A DNA stretch of 64,000 nucleotides from NCBI GenBank assembly GCA_035388225.1, contig DAOOPM010000004.1, forward strand, positions 62,001 through 126,000, read 5' to 3'. The notes beneath the pieces were generated by a model. It saw nothing but the letters and a program-made list of their open reading frames with translations. It searched no databases and was not told the origin of the DNA. How positions within the stretch are numbered: the first letter of the stretch is position 1; the number at the start of each line of letters is the position of its first letter. Source of the stretch: SB25 sp029560875 (GTDB lineage Bacteria > Bacteroidota > Bacteroidia > Bacteroidales > Tenuifilaceae). A program made the translations under genes and the position numbers. Below are positions 8,597 through 17,025 of the stretch, piece after piece.

Positions 8597-9931
8597 CTAT
8601 CTTCTAGGTTGTTGCGACATCATACGGGCAAGGTTTTTAGCACCACCACCTGATACCATCTTCATCATCTTACGCATATCCTCAAACTGCTTCATTAATC
8701 TATTTACTTCAACAATTGAGGTCCCACTACCATCGGCAATACGTTTACGACGGCTACCATTTAGTAGGGCTGGATTTTCGCGTTCAGCAGGAGTCATAGA
8801 TTTTATGATTGCTTCAACGCCTTTAAATGCGTCATCGTCAATATCAATATCTTTCATTGCCTTACCCATGCCTGGAATCATTCCTGCCAAATCCTTTAGG
8901 TTACCCATTTTCTTGATTTGCCCGATTTGCTCGAGGAAATCGTTAAAGTTGAATCTATCCTTTAAAATCTTCTTGTGGAGTTCGCGAGCCTGCTCTGCAT
9001 CGAACTGTTCCTGAGCTTTTTCAACAAGAGAAACAATGTCACCCATACCTAGGATACGGTCTGCCATACGGTCGGGGTGGAATACATCTAGCGCATCAAG
9101 TTTCTCACCAGTACTTACGAATTTGATAGGCTTGTCGACAACCGAACGAATTGATAGCGCCGCACCACCACGGGTATCACCATCAAGTTTTGTTAGAACA
9201 ACGCCGTTGAAATCTAGCCTATCGTTAAATTCTTTGGCCGTGTTAACGGCATCCTGACCGGTCATTGAGTCGACCACGAACAAGATTTCCTGAGGTGTAA
9301 CCGCTTTCTTGATTGCGGCAACCTCGTTCATCATCTGCTCGTCAACTGCTAAACGACCAGCGGTGTCTATAATCACCACATCGCGACCTGATGATTTTGC
9401 TTGCTTTACAGCCTCCTTGGCAATTGATATTGGATCGGTACTGCCTTCAACAGTGAAAACTGGCACTCCAATTTGACCACCAAGAACCTTTAATTGGTCA
9501 ATAGCGGCAGGACGATAAACGTCGCCAGCAACAAGTAAAGGCGATTTTCCTTTTTTGTTCTTAAGATGACTAGCTAATTTGCCTGAGAAAGTGGTTTTAC
9601 CAGAACCCTGCAAACCTGCAATAAGAATAACTGCAGGATTTCCGCTTAGGTTGATATCGGTTGCCTTGCCACCCATAAGTTCGGCAAGTTCATCGTGCAC
9701 CACTTTAATAAGTAATTGCCCTGGTTTAATGGCATTAAGCACATTCATACCAAGAGCTTTGCGTTTTACCTCATCGGTAAAAGTTTTAGCTATTTTGTAG
9801 TTAACGTCGGCATCGAGCAGCGCTTTACGCACATCTTTCAGCGTTTCGGCAACGTTAATCTCAGTTACTTTTCCTTCACCTTTCAGGAGCTTAAACGACC
9901 GCTCCAGTTTCTCCGATAAATTCTCAAACAT
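8597..9931 (-). CDS. ffh: Signal recognition particle protein Ffh
   Basis: A 444-residue SRP54 GTPase: N domain (1-about 85), G domain with P-loop GLQGSGKTTFSGKLA, DTAGR and TKLDGD motifs, and a C-terminal M domain with a GMIPGMGK motif and a Met-rich, basic end (MKMVSGGGAKNLARMM) that binds 4.5S RNA and signal peptides. It delivers nascent membrane proteins to FtsY and the translocon. Length is normal. A TAAGTTTG box about 70-77 bp upstream (10001-10008) fits the Bacteroidota -7 element. Confidence 0.97.
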   Translation of the reverse strand: MFENLSEKLERSFKLLKGEGKVTEINVAETLKDVRKALLDADVNYKIAKTFTDEVKRKALGMNVLNAIKPGQLLIKVVHDELAELMGGKATDINLSGNPAVILIAGLQGSGKTTFSGKLASHLKNKKGKSPLLVAGDVYRPAAIDQLKVLGGQIGVPVFTVEGSTDPISIAKEAVKQAKSSGRDVVIIDTAGRLAVDEQMMNEVAAIKKAVTPQEILFVVDSMTGQDAVNTAKEFNDRLDFNGVVLTKLDGDTRGGAALSIRSVVDKPIKFVSTGEKLDALDVFHPDRMADRILGMGDIVSLVEKAQEQFDAEQARELHKKILKDRFNFNDFLEQIGQIKKMGNLKDLAGMIPGMGKAMKDIDIDDDAFKGVEAIIKSMTPAERENPALLNGSRRKRIADGSGTSIVEVNRLMKQFEDMRKMMKMVSGGGAKNLARMMSQQPRR

Positions 9932-10000
9932 ATCTATATAGATGCTAGATGTTATACACTAGATTTCAGATGACAATAAATATTGATACTTTATGCTTTG

Positions 10001-10008
10001 CAAACTTA
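10001..10008 (-). promoter_or_regulatory. Likely -7 promoter element of ffh
   Basis: Reading on the minus strand, TAAGTTTG matches the Bacteroidota -7 consensus TAnnTTTG. It lies about 70 bp upstream of the ffh start in the short gap between argS and ffh. No clear -33 TTG at the right distance was found, so the call is moderate. Confidence 0.45.
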
Positions 10009-10036
10009 CTAAAAATGATTTAAAGTTTAAACGAGA

Positions 10037-11824
10037 TTACATCTTATCAGGCACCTCAATTCCCAATAACCACATCGATCGTTTTATTACATCGGCAATT
10101 TGTAACGATAGTTCCAAACGGAATTGCCTTACACCTTCGTTTGCTTCCTTTATAATTTGAAACTCGTGGTAGAATTGGTTGTACTCCTTGGCCAACTCGT
10201 AGGCATAGTTTGCAATTATTGCAGGATTATGCGATTCGGCTGATATTACAACAGTTTCAGGGAATAGGTTAATCATTTGGATTAGGTCTAATTCCTTGGC
10301 AGATGTAATATGCTCTGGTTTAATTTGATTTCCAAGCTGCACACTTCCTGCTTTTCTTATAACTGAACGAATTCTGGCGTGAGTGTATTGAATAAATGGC
10401 CCTGTATGTCCATTGAAGTCTATAGACTCCTTAGGGTTAAAGGTCATATTCTTTTTAGGGTCAACCTTTAGAATGAAGTACTTTAATGCTCCAAGCCCAA
10501 CAATATTATTAACGTAAGCAGCTTCACCAGAGTCAACGTCGTCCAGTTTACCAAGTTCCTCGGACATTTCGCGAGCAGTATTTACCATTTCTGATACCAA
10601 ATCATCGGCATCAACAACAGTACCCTCGCGCGATTTCATCTTACCCTCGGGCAATTGAACCATTCCGTATGATAGGTGGTAAAGAGCATCGGACCATTCG
10701 TAGCCCAACTTCTTCATTATCAACTTAAGAACCTGAAAATGATACTCCTGTTCGTTACCCACAACGTAGATATGTTCACCAAACTTAAATTCGTTGAAAC
10801 GTTCAATGGCAGTGCCAATATCCTGGGTGATGTAAACCGATGTTCCATCGGAACGGAGTAGTAACTTTTCATCCAAACCATCGGCGGTTAGGTCAATCCA
10901 AACAGAACTATCGTCCTTTTGCTTGAAAACACCACGGCTTAAACCATCGTTAACAACCGATTTTCCCAACAAGTAGGTTTGCGACTCGTAGTATGTTTTA
11001 TCGAACGAAATACCTAGTGAATTATAGGTTTTTTCAAAACCTTCGTAGACCCAACCATTCATTCTGCTCCAAAGAGCAATGGTTTCAGAATCTTTAGCTT
11101 CCCATTTGCGAAGTAATTCCTGTGCTTGAAGGAGTATTGGGGCTTTGGTTTTGGCTTCATCCTCAGTCATTCCTTTCGCTACAAGGTTGCTAATCTCTGT
11201 TTTATACTCCTTGTCGAATCTTACATAGTAATCGCCAACCAAATGGTCGCCCTTTTTTCCACTATTTTCGGGTGTTTCGCCATTACCAAACTTTAACCAG
11301 GCAATCATCGATTTGCAGATATGGATACCACGGTCGTTTACCAGATTTACCTTGTAAACACGTTTTCCGCTTTTCTCTAGAATTCTTGAGATTGAGAATC
11401 CTAAAAGATTATTACGGATATGGCCTAAATGTAATGGTTTATTTGTGTTGGGCGATGAGAATTCTACCACAACAGGCTTATCATTTGAGTTGGATTGCTT
11501 GAAACCAAACTCCTTATCGGCAATAATGGAGTTTAGCACACTTGCCCAGTATTCCAATGATAGCGAGATGTTAAGGAATCCTTTCACCACGTTAAATCCT
11601 TTCACATCAGGACAACTCTTTGTCAAAGCATCACCAATCTCTTGACAAGTAATCTCTGGCGATTTCTTCGACATTTTTAGCAGTGGAAAGGCGACCAGTG
11701 TATAGTCGCCTTCAAATTCCTTACGTGTTTTTTGTATTTGAATCAAGGAGATATCGGGCTTTACACCGTATAAACTTTCGATAACTCTTTGCGCTTTTTC
11801 CTGAATAAATTGCTCTGTAGACAT
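10037..11824 (-). CDS. argS: Arginyl-tRNA synthetase
   Basis: A 595-residue class I tRNA synthetase that charges tRNA-Arg. It has an N-terminal Add1-like domain (1-about 110), the HIGH-type motif PLHLGHIRNNLLG, a KMSKS-equivalent KMKSREGTVVDADD and the C-terminal DALR helix bundle ending MWLLGIEVPDKM. Length is normal for ArgRS. It lies between ffh and secA, all transcribed leftward. A tRNA-Arg(TCT) gene lies elsewhere in the window (20447-20520). Confidence 0.96.
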   Translation of the reverse strand: MSTEQFIQEKAQRVIESLYGVKPDISLIQIQKTRKEFEGDYTLVAFPLLKMSKKSPEITCQEIGDALTKSCPDVKGFNVVKGFLNISLSLEYWASVLNSIIADKEFGFKQSNSNDKPVVVEFSSPNTNKPLHLGHIRNNLLGFSISRILEKSGKRVYKVNLVNDRGIHICKSMIAWLKFGNGETPENSGKKGDHLVGDYYVRFDKEYKTEISNLVAKGMTEDEAKTKAPILLQAQELLRKWEAKDSETIALWSRMNGWVYEGFEKTYNSLGISFDKTYYESQTYLLGKSVVNDGLSRGVFKQKDDSSVWIDLTADGLDEKLLLRSDGTSVYITQDIGTAIERFNEFKFGEHIYVVGNEQEYHFQVLKLIMKKLGYEWSDALYHLSYGMVQLPEGKMKSREGTVVDADDLVSEMVNTAREMSEELGKLDDVDSGEAAYVNNIVGLGALKYFILKVDPKKNMTFNPKESIDFNGHTGPFIQYTHARIRSVIRKAGSVQLGNQIKPEHITSAKELDLIQMINLFPETVVISAESHNPAIIANYAYELAKEYNQFYHEFQIIKEANEGVRQFRLELSLQIADVIKRSMWLLGIEVPDKM

Positions 11825-11855
11825 TAGATTCTATATGTTTAACTTGTGTTATCTT

Positions 11856-11895
11856 GTCATACTGAACGAAGTGAAGTATCTCTAAGTTTAGTATG
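11856..11895. repeat. Short dispersed-type intergenic repeat between argS and secA
   Basis: The spacer holds a TGTCATACTGAACGAAGTGA-type stretch with outer inverted ends CATACT...AGTATG. Sequences of the form GTCATNCTGAACGAAGTGAAG are, from memory, common in intergenic regions of many bacterial genomes, including Bacteroidota. Only one copy is in this window, so its repeat nature cannot be shown here. Confidence 0.4.
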
Positions 11896-11909
11896 ATAAA
11901 ATAATTGTA

Positions 11910-14900
11910 CTATTCATTTCGTCCGTGACAAGACTTGTATTTCTTACCACTACCGCAAGGACAAGGGTCGTTACGGCCAATCTTCATTTCAACCTTAACA
12001 GGTTCACGATTTGGTGTTTGAGTATTTGAGCCAGCCTCCAATGCATCGGTACGGCTAGTTTGATACTTGCTCATATCGGTATGCTTACGTTGACGAGCCT
12101 CTTGAACTTGACTTGGGTCGCGCAATGGTATAAACGCTTTAACAAGGATTGAAACAATATCTTTATTCAACTTATCAATCATTGTACGGAATAACTCATA
12201 AGCCTCCAATTTGTAAATAAGCAAGGGGTCTTTTTGCTCATAGGCTGCATTCTGAACACTTTGCTTAAGTTCATCCATTTCACGTAAATGCTCTTTCCAG
12301 TACTCATCAATAGTGTAAAGGATGATTGTTTTTGCAAATGAGCGACTTAAATCCTTACCACCCGACTCGTATGCCTTTTTAAGGTTAGTTACAATTTGGT
12401 AAACCTTTTGTCCATCGGAGATTGGAACTACAATATTCTCGTAAATAGCCGATTGCTTCTCGTAAACATCCTTAATAACAGGGTATGCTTGGTTGGCAAT
12501 AGTTGCTATTTTACGGTCGTAAGAACTTATTGTTGTTTGGTATAGCTTTTCTGTAATATCGCTTGGCTTAGTTTCAAGGTATTCTTCTTCTGATATTGGT
12601 GCTTCAACGGAGAAATTTTTGATACTTTCAAGGTTGAAATCCTCGTGTGTGGAGTTACCGTGGAATTCGCCTACCATCGATTCGCAAACATCATAGAACA
12701 TGTTAGAAATATCCACATCCAATCTCTCGCCATAAAGAGCGTGGCGACGACGGGTATAGATAACCTCTCGTTGTGCGTTCATTACGTCATCGTACTCAAG
12801 CAAACGCTTACGAATACCAAAGTTGTTTTCCTCTACCTTTTTCTGAGCACGCTCAATGGATTTTGAAATCATAGAGTGCTGAATAACCTCGCCCTCCTTC
12901 AATCCTAAGCGGTCCATAATTTTTGCGATACGGTCGGAACCGAACAGACGCATCAAATCGTCCTCCAACGAAACGTAGAATTGCGATGAACCTGGGTCCC
13001 CTTGACGACCAGCACGTCCGCGTAACTGACGGTCCACGCGGCGCGATTCGTGGCGCTCAGTACCAATAATTGCCAAACCTCCAGCAGCTTTTGTTTCTGG
13101 AGTTAGCTTGATGTCGGTACCACGACCTGCCATATTGGTTGCAATAGTTACTGTCTTTGGACGACCAGCCTCTGCAACAATCTCCGCTTCGCGTTGGTGC
13201 TGTTTAGCGTTCAGTACGTTATGCTTAATGCCTTTCAACTTAAGCATACGGCTTAACAATTCCGATACCTCAACAGATGTTGTACCCACAAGTACAGGTC
13301 GACCAGCATCGGTAAGTCTTACAATTTCATCAATAACTGCATTATATTTCTCACGTTTGGTTTTGTAAACCAAATCGTCCATATCCTTACGAACTACAGG
13401 ACGGTTGGTTGGAATAACCACCACATCGAGTTTGTAGATAGTCCAAAACTCACCAGCTTCAGTTTCTGCAGTACCAGTCATACCTGCAAGTTTGTGGTAC
13501 ATACGGAAGTAGTTCTGAAGGGTGATTGTTGCAAATGTTTGGGTTGCTGCTTCAACCTTAACGCGCTCCTTTGCTTCAATGGCTTGGTGTAAACCATCGG
13601 AATAACGGCGACCATCAAGGATACGGCCAGTTTGCTCGTCAACAATTTTAACCTTGTTATCCATCACCACATACTCTACGTCCTTTTCGAACATAGCGTA
13701 TGCTTTAAGAAGTTGATGAACAGTATGTACACGTTCCGATTTTACTGCGTAATCGCGAAGTAATTCGTCCTTTTTGGTAATCTTTTCGGAATGGTCAGTT
13801 ACTGTTTTTTCAATTTCAGCAACCTCGCTACCAATATCGGGTAACACGAAGAATCTTGGGTCTTCCGATGAACTTGTTATTAAATCGATACCCTTATCGG
13901 TTAACTCTACAGAGTTTAATTTTTCATCAATAACAAAGAATAAATCATCGGTGATAAGATGCATATTCTTGTTATTATCCTGCATGTAGTAGTTTTCGGT
14001 TTTAAGTAAAAGTGCCTTATTGCCCTGTTCACTTAAAAACTTGATAAGTGGCTTGTACTTAGGCATGCCTTTGAACGCACGAACAAGTAATTTTCCACCT
14101 TCTTCCGTTTTATCTTCTGATATTAACTTGCGCGCATCGGCAAGAAGCTGAGTAACCAACGCTTTTTGAGCGTTCACAAGTTTTTCAACTTTTGGTTTGT
14201 ACTCCTCAAACATCTGGTCGTCGCCCTTTGGCACAGGACCAGAGATGATAAGCGGAGTACGAGCATCGTCAATTAACACGGAGTCAACCTCGTCCACAAT
14301 TGCATAATGATGCTTGCGTTGTACCAAATCCTCGGGAGCAACAGCCATATTATCGCGGAGATAATCGAAACCAAACTCGTTATTTGTACCGAAAGTGATA
14401 TCGGCATTGTAAGCTTTGCGGCGTGCCTCGGAGTTGGGTTGATGCTTATCGATACAATCGACCGATAAACCGTGGAATTCATAAATTGGCCCCATCCACT
14501 CGGAGTCACGGCGTGCTAGGTAGTCGTTAACAGTAACAACGTGAACACCTTTACCAGCTAATGCGTTCAGGAAAACAGGGAGTGTGGCCACAAGGGTTTT
14601 TCCCTCACCAGTTCCCATCTCTGAAATTTTACCCTGGTGAAGCACTGCACCACCAATAAGTTGGACATCGTAGTGAACCATATCCCAAACAATCTCGTTA
14701 CCGCCGGCAGTCCAACGATTCTTATAGGTTGCCTTATCTCCTTCAATTGTAACAAAATCCTTCTGTGCCGCAAGGTTACGGTCAAATTCCGATGCGGTTA
14801 CCACTACTAACTCATTCTCCTTGAATCGGCGAGCAGTTTCCTTAATAATAGAGAAGGCATCCGGGAGAATCTGGTTGAGGATTTCCTCAATTTTCTCATC

Positions 14901-15191
14901 AATTAGCTTGATAGTTTTCTCTACCTCTTTATATATTTCGTCTTTCTCATCGTACCCAATGGTATCGGACTCCATTTGCTGCTTAAGGTTTTCAACCTTA
15001 GCCTCATCCTCGGCAATGTATTCCTTGATCTTTAAGCGAAGATTCAGTGACTCCTGACGTAGTTCGTCGTTTGATAGGGTTGTGTATTTGGGGTAAACCT
15101 CTTTTATCTTATCAAGAATTGGCATCAATTCTCGTAAATCGCGGTCAGACTTTGTTCCAAAAAGTTTTGCGAAAAATATATTAATTCCCAT
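11910..15191 (-). CDS. secA: Preprotein translocase ATPase SecA
   Basis: A 1093-residue SecA from the ATG at 15189-15191 (MGINIFFAKLFGTKSDRDL), which matches the usual N-terminus; an in-frame start 11 codons upstream adds a non-conserved extension. Visible are Walker A MGTGEGKTLVA, the DEVD box (VDEVDSVLIDDART), FDYLRDNMA, the GRAGRQGDPG motif of the second helicase fold, the scaffold/wing region and the C-terminal zinc finger CPCGSGKKYKSCH that binds SecB or ribosomes. It drives protein export through SecYEG. It is longer than E. coli SecA, as is normal in this phylum. Confidence 0.97.
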   Translation of the reverse strand: MGINIFFAKLFGTKSDRDLRELMPILDKIKEVYPKYTTLSNDELRQESLNLRLKIKEYIAEDEAKVENLKQQMESDTIGYDEKDEIYKEVEKTIKLIDEKIEEILNQILPDAFSIIKETARRFKENELVVVTASEFDRNLAAQKDFVTIEGDKATYKNRWTAGGNEIVWDMVHYDVQLIGGAVLHQGKISEMGTGEGKTLVATLPVFLNALAGKGVHVVTVNDYLARRDSEWMGPIYEFHGLSVDCIDKHQPNSEARRKAYNADITFGTNNEFGFDYLRDNMAVAPEDLVQRKHHYAIVDEVDSVLIDDARTPLIISGPVPKGDDQMFEEYKPKVEKLVNAQKALVTQLLADARKLISEDKTEEGGKLLVRAFKGMPKYKPLIKFLSEQGNKALLLKTENYYMQDNNKNMHLITDDLFFVIDEKLNSVELTDKGIDLITSSSEDPRFFVLPDIGSEVAEIEKTVTDHSEKITKKDELLRDYAVKSERVHTVHQLLKAYAMFEKDVEYVVMDNKVKIVDEQTGRILDGRRYSDGLHQAIEAKERVKVEAATQTFATITLQNYFRMYHKLAGMTGTAETEAGEFWTIYKLDVVVIPTNRPVVRKDMDDLVYKTKREKYNAVIDEIVRLTDAGRPVLVGTTSVEVSELLSRMLKLKGIKHNVLNAKQHQREAEIVAEAGRPKTVTIATNMAGRGTDIKLTPETKAAGGLAIIGTERHESRRVDRQLRGRAGRQGDPGSSQFYVSLEDDLMRLFGSDRIAKIMDRLGLKEGEVIQHSMISKSIERAQKKVEENNFGIRKRLLEYDDVMNAQREVIYTRRRHALYGERLDVDISNMFYDVCESMVGEFHGNSTHEDFNLESIKNFSVEAPISEEEYLETKPSDITEKLYQTTISSYDRKIATIANQAYPVIKDVYEKQSAIYENIVVPISDGQKVYQIVTNLKKAYESGGKDLSRSFAKTIILYTIDEYWKEHLREMDELKQSVQNAAYEQKDPLLIYKLEAYELFRTMIDKLNKDIVSILVKAFIPLRDPSQVQEARQRKHTDMSKYQTSRTDALEAGSNTQTPNREPVKVEMKIGRNDPCPCGSGKKYKSCHGRNE

Positions 15192-15221
15192 TTTACTATA
15201 AATTATTTTGTTTAAAGCCAA

Positions 15222-15229
15222 CAAATTTA
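15222..15229 (-). promoter_or_regulatory. Likely -7 promoter element of secA
   Basis: TAAATTTG on the minus strand matches TAnnTTTG and lies about 30 bp upstream of the chosen secA start. This also supports the downstream ATG as the true start. A convincing -33 element was not seen. Confidence 0.45.
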
Positions 15230-15341
15230 ACCGTTTTTTTTCGAATTGTCAGGATTATAGCAAATATTAAGCTAAAAAGAATTAACAAGAAGGGTGAAGT
15301 CAGAAACAGGAAGCAGAATGTAGATTGAAAAATGCAGAACT

Positions 15342-15491
15342 TGGAATTACTCGCCCCAAAGGGGAGCAAGCAATAGCCCCGAGTTTCAACTCGGAAAAAA
15401 ATGCGAAGCATTAATTAGCGATGCAAGTAATGACCACAGGTTTAAAGTATTAGAGTGTTAGCATCGCAAATGATTAAAATATGGTATGAAA
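15342..15491 (-). repeat. Composite hairpin repeat, copy A
   Basis: One of three copies of a roughly 150-bp element (the others are at 21320-21467 and 27080-27227); this copy is inverted. From its start on the minus strand it has a TTCATACCA end, GCGATGC (15461-15467) paired over a distance with GCATCGC (15418-15424), the hairpin ATGCTTCGCAT (15401-15411), CCGAGTTgaAACTCGG (15379-15394) and CCCCtttGGGG (15354-15364). It occupies most of the 402-bp gap between secA and the DUF2975 gene. The rest of that gap holds AT-rich sequence and two promoters. The architecture resembles REP elements mobilised by TnpA-REP (RAYT) proteins; that link is inference. Confidence 0.8.
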
Positions 15492-15522
15492 TAGAATAAT
15501 ATTGATAATTATTAAATAATTA

Positions 15523-15552
15523 TTGTAAAATAATAAATGTATATTATATTTG
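15523..15552 (+). promoter_or_regulatory. Promoter of the DUF2975/HTH pair
   Basis: TTG at 15523-15525, then 19 bases, then TATATTTG at 15545-15552. This fits the Bacteroidota TTG-N19-TAnnTTTG promoter, about 42 bp before the DUF2975 start. Confidence 0.6.
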
Positions 15553-15593
15553 CATAATTAATTATTGAATATTAAACCAAAATAACCCTGATT

Positions 15594-16076
15594 ATGAAAA
15601 AACTGACAAAAGATTCATTGGCGCATATTCTTAGTGCTATTGTTGATATATTATTTAAGTTTCAAATTTTTTTAGTTCTAATCTTAATACCTACTTTATT
15701 CATTCAAACCGATATTCTAACTGTTCGTTTAGAACAGTTAATCGAATTTACTCTGATACTTTTAATTTTATGGAATATCCGTAAAATATTTAAGGCATTT
15801 AGAAACAATACATTTTATGATATTAGTATAATCAAGGCATTGAGATATCTTTCAATTATACTTGTAGCATATGTGTTTGTGGATTATATATTTATGATTA
15901 TCAAAGATTCAAATTTGATTGATGCAACTACAGGTTATATGTTTTTGGATATTATTTACTATTACGTGAAACCTATAAAATTTTCTCTTTTATTCTTATC
16001 CGCAATCTCATATTTGCTTTCATTTGTTGTTAAAGAAGGGTGCGAATTAAAGGAAGAAAACAGTTTAATTGTATAA
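15594..16076 (+). CDS. DUF2975-type four-helix membrane protein
   Basis: A 160-residue protein with four predicted membrane helices (about 18-38, 47-63, 82-104 and 128-150), strongly hydrophobic and without catalytic motifs. Its size, topology and pairing with a downstream YozG-like HTH regulator match DUF2975 proteins, whose function is unknown. Its stop codon is 4 bp before the regulator's ATG, so the two are translated from one transcript. I infer a membrane protein controlled by, or controlling, the small regulator. Confidence 0.65.
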   Translation: MKKLTKDSLAHILSAIVDILFKFQIFLVLILIPTLFIQTDILTVRLEQLIEFTLILLILWNIRKIFKAFRNNTFYDISIIKALRYLSIILVAYVFVDYIFMIIKDSNLIDATTGYMFLDIIYYYVKPIKFSLLFLSAISYLLSFVVKEGCELKEENSLIV

Positions 16077-16080
16077 TGTA

Positions 16081-16293
16081 ATGGCAATAATAGTTAACCT
16101 CGATGTAATGCTGGCAAAGCGAAAGATGAAGTTAAATGAGCTTTCCGAGAGAGTTGGTATTACTTTATCAAACTTATCTATTCTAAAACAGGGCAAAGCA
16201 AAGGCAATACGCTTATCAACACTTGATTCAATTTGCAAAGTTCTTGACTGTCAGCCAGGAGATATCCTTGAATACCGCGATTCAGAGGAATAA
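16081..16293 (+). CDS. Small HTH transcriptional regulator (Cro/CI, YozG-like)
   Basis: A 70-residue single-domain HTH_3/XRE protein starting at the ATG 16081 (MAIIVNLDVMLAKRKMKLNE). An in-frame TTG four codons earlier is less likely. The helix-turn-helix spans LNELSERVGITLSNLSILKQ, followed by STLDSICKVLDCQPGDILEY, typical of YozG-type regulators. It follows the DUF2975 gene by 4 bp. It most likely autoregulates the pair. Confidence 0.85.
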   Translation: MAIIVNLDVMLAKRKMKLNELSERVGITLSNLSILKQGKAKAIRLSTLDSICKVLDCQPGDILEYRDSEE

Positions 16294-16296
16294 AAA

Positions 16297-16316
16297 AAGG
16301 GAGCGAAAGCTCCCTT
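16297..16316. terminator. Bidirectional terminator between HTH gene and ferritin
   Basis: A hairpin AAGGGAGC-GAAA-GCTCCCTT, with an A run on its left flank (a U run for the minus strand) and TTAAAT on its right. It lies just after the HTH stop and 22 bp before the ferritin stop, so it serves two convergent genes. Confidence 0.75.
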
Positions 16317-16337
16317 AAATATTTTATAACTAAAGAA

Positions 16338-16850
16338 TTACTCTGCGCCAGCAGTTTCGTCAACAAAGGTGCGTTGTTTTAACTCGCGGTCAATCATAAA
16401 TAATCCGTTTCCTTCGCCCTTAATTAACTTTAAGGTATCAATTAATTCTTGAGCATTTGCTTCCTCCTCAACTTGTTCATCTACAAACCATTGTAGGAAT
16501 CCTTTTGTTGCGTGGTCTTTCTCCTCAATGGCAACATCCATTATGTTATTGATAAGCGATGTAACAACTTTCTCGTGTTTTAAGGTCTCCTCAAAGGCAT
16601 GCAATGGACTGTTCCATTTGGTATCTACAGCCTTAATAGGCTTAAGTTCAGGTTTGCCACCACGTGCAATCAGGTAATCGAAGAATTTCATGGCGTGGGT
16701 TGTTTCCTCTTGCCACTGAATACGGAACCAGTTTGCAAAACCATTCAAACCTTCGTTTGCAAAGTGTGCCGACATAGAAAGGTAAAGATAAGCTGACCAT
16801 AATTCAGCATTAATTTGCTCATTAATAGCTTTTTCTACTTTTTTATTCAT
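16338..16850 (-). CDS. ftnA: Ferritin
   Basis: A 170-residue non-haem ferritin that oxidises Fe(II) and stores iron as ferrihydrite in a 24-mer cage. The ferroxidase ligands line up one residue earlier than in E. coli FtnA: E16, E49, H52, E93 and Q126. The four-helix bundle is complete (NAELWSAYLYLSMSAHFANE, QWQEETTHAMKFFDYL). A good Bacteroidota promoter precedes it. It is a single-gene unit; no Fur-like box was recognised. Confidence 0.95.
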   Translation of the reverse strand: MNKKVEKAINEQINAELWSAYLYLSMSAHFANEGLNGFANWFRIQWQEETTHAMKFFDYLIARGGKPELKPIKAVDTKWNSPLHAFEETLKHEKVVTSLINNIMDVAIEEKDHATKGFLQWFVDEQVEEEANAQELIDTLKLIKGEGNGLFMIDRELKQRTFVDETAGAE

Positions 16851-16890
16851 ATCTATATAGTTTTAGTTTTTCAAATTATTTGAACTGTTA

Positions 16891-16920
16891 CAAATTTAGT
16901 TAATGTTATTGTATTAACAA
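16891..16920 (-). promoter_or_regulatory. Ferritin promoter
   Basis: On the minus strand TTG (16918-16920), 19 bases, then TAAATTTG (16891-16898): a full match to the Bacteroidota housekeeping promoter, about 41 bp upstream of the ferritin ATG. Confidence 0.65.
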
Positions 16921-17025
16921 AAAGAGGTTGGTTTTGTTTAGGAAATAAAAAGTAAGAGTTAAATATGAATTTAACCACAAAGGCGCTCAAAGGAAATCAC
17001 GAAGGAAATCGAAGGAGGAGATAAA

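Noticed and set aside
15196..15411. A 71-codon hydrophobic minus-strand ORF upstream of secA, possible secM-like leader
   Set aside because: It starts inside the composite repeat (copy A) and its frame overlaps the secA start region. Similar phantom frames arise in any copy of this repeat. No stalling motif or conserved start is seen.
16968..17015. AACCACAAAGGCGCTCAAAGG-like stretch after dnaX as a special element
   Set aside because: Short sequences of this kind are common in intergenic regions of many bacteria. Only one copy is present and no structure stands out.
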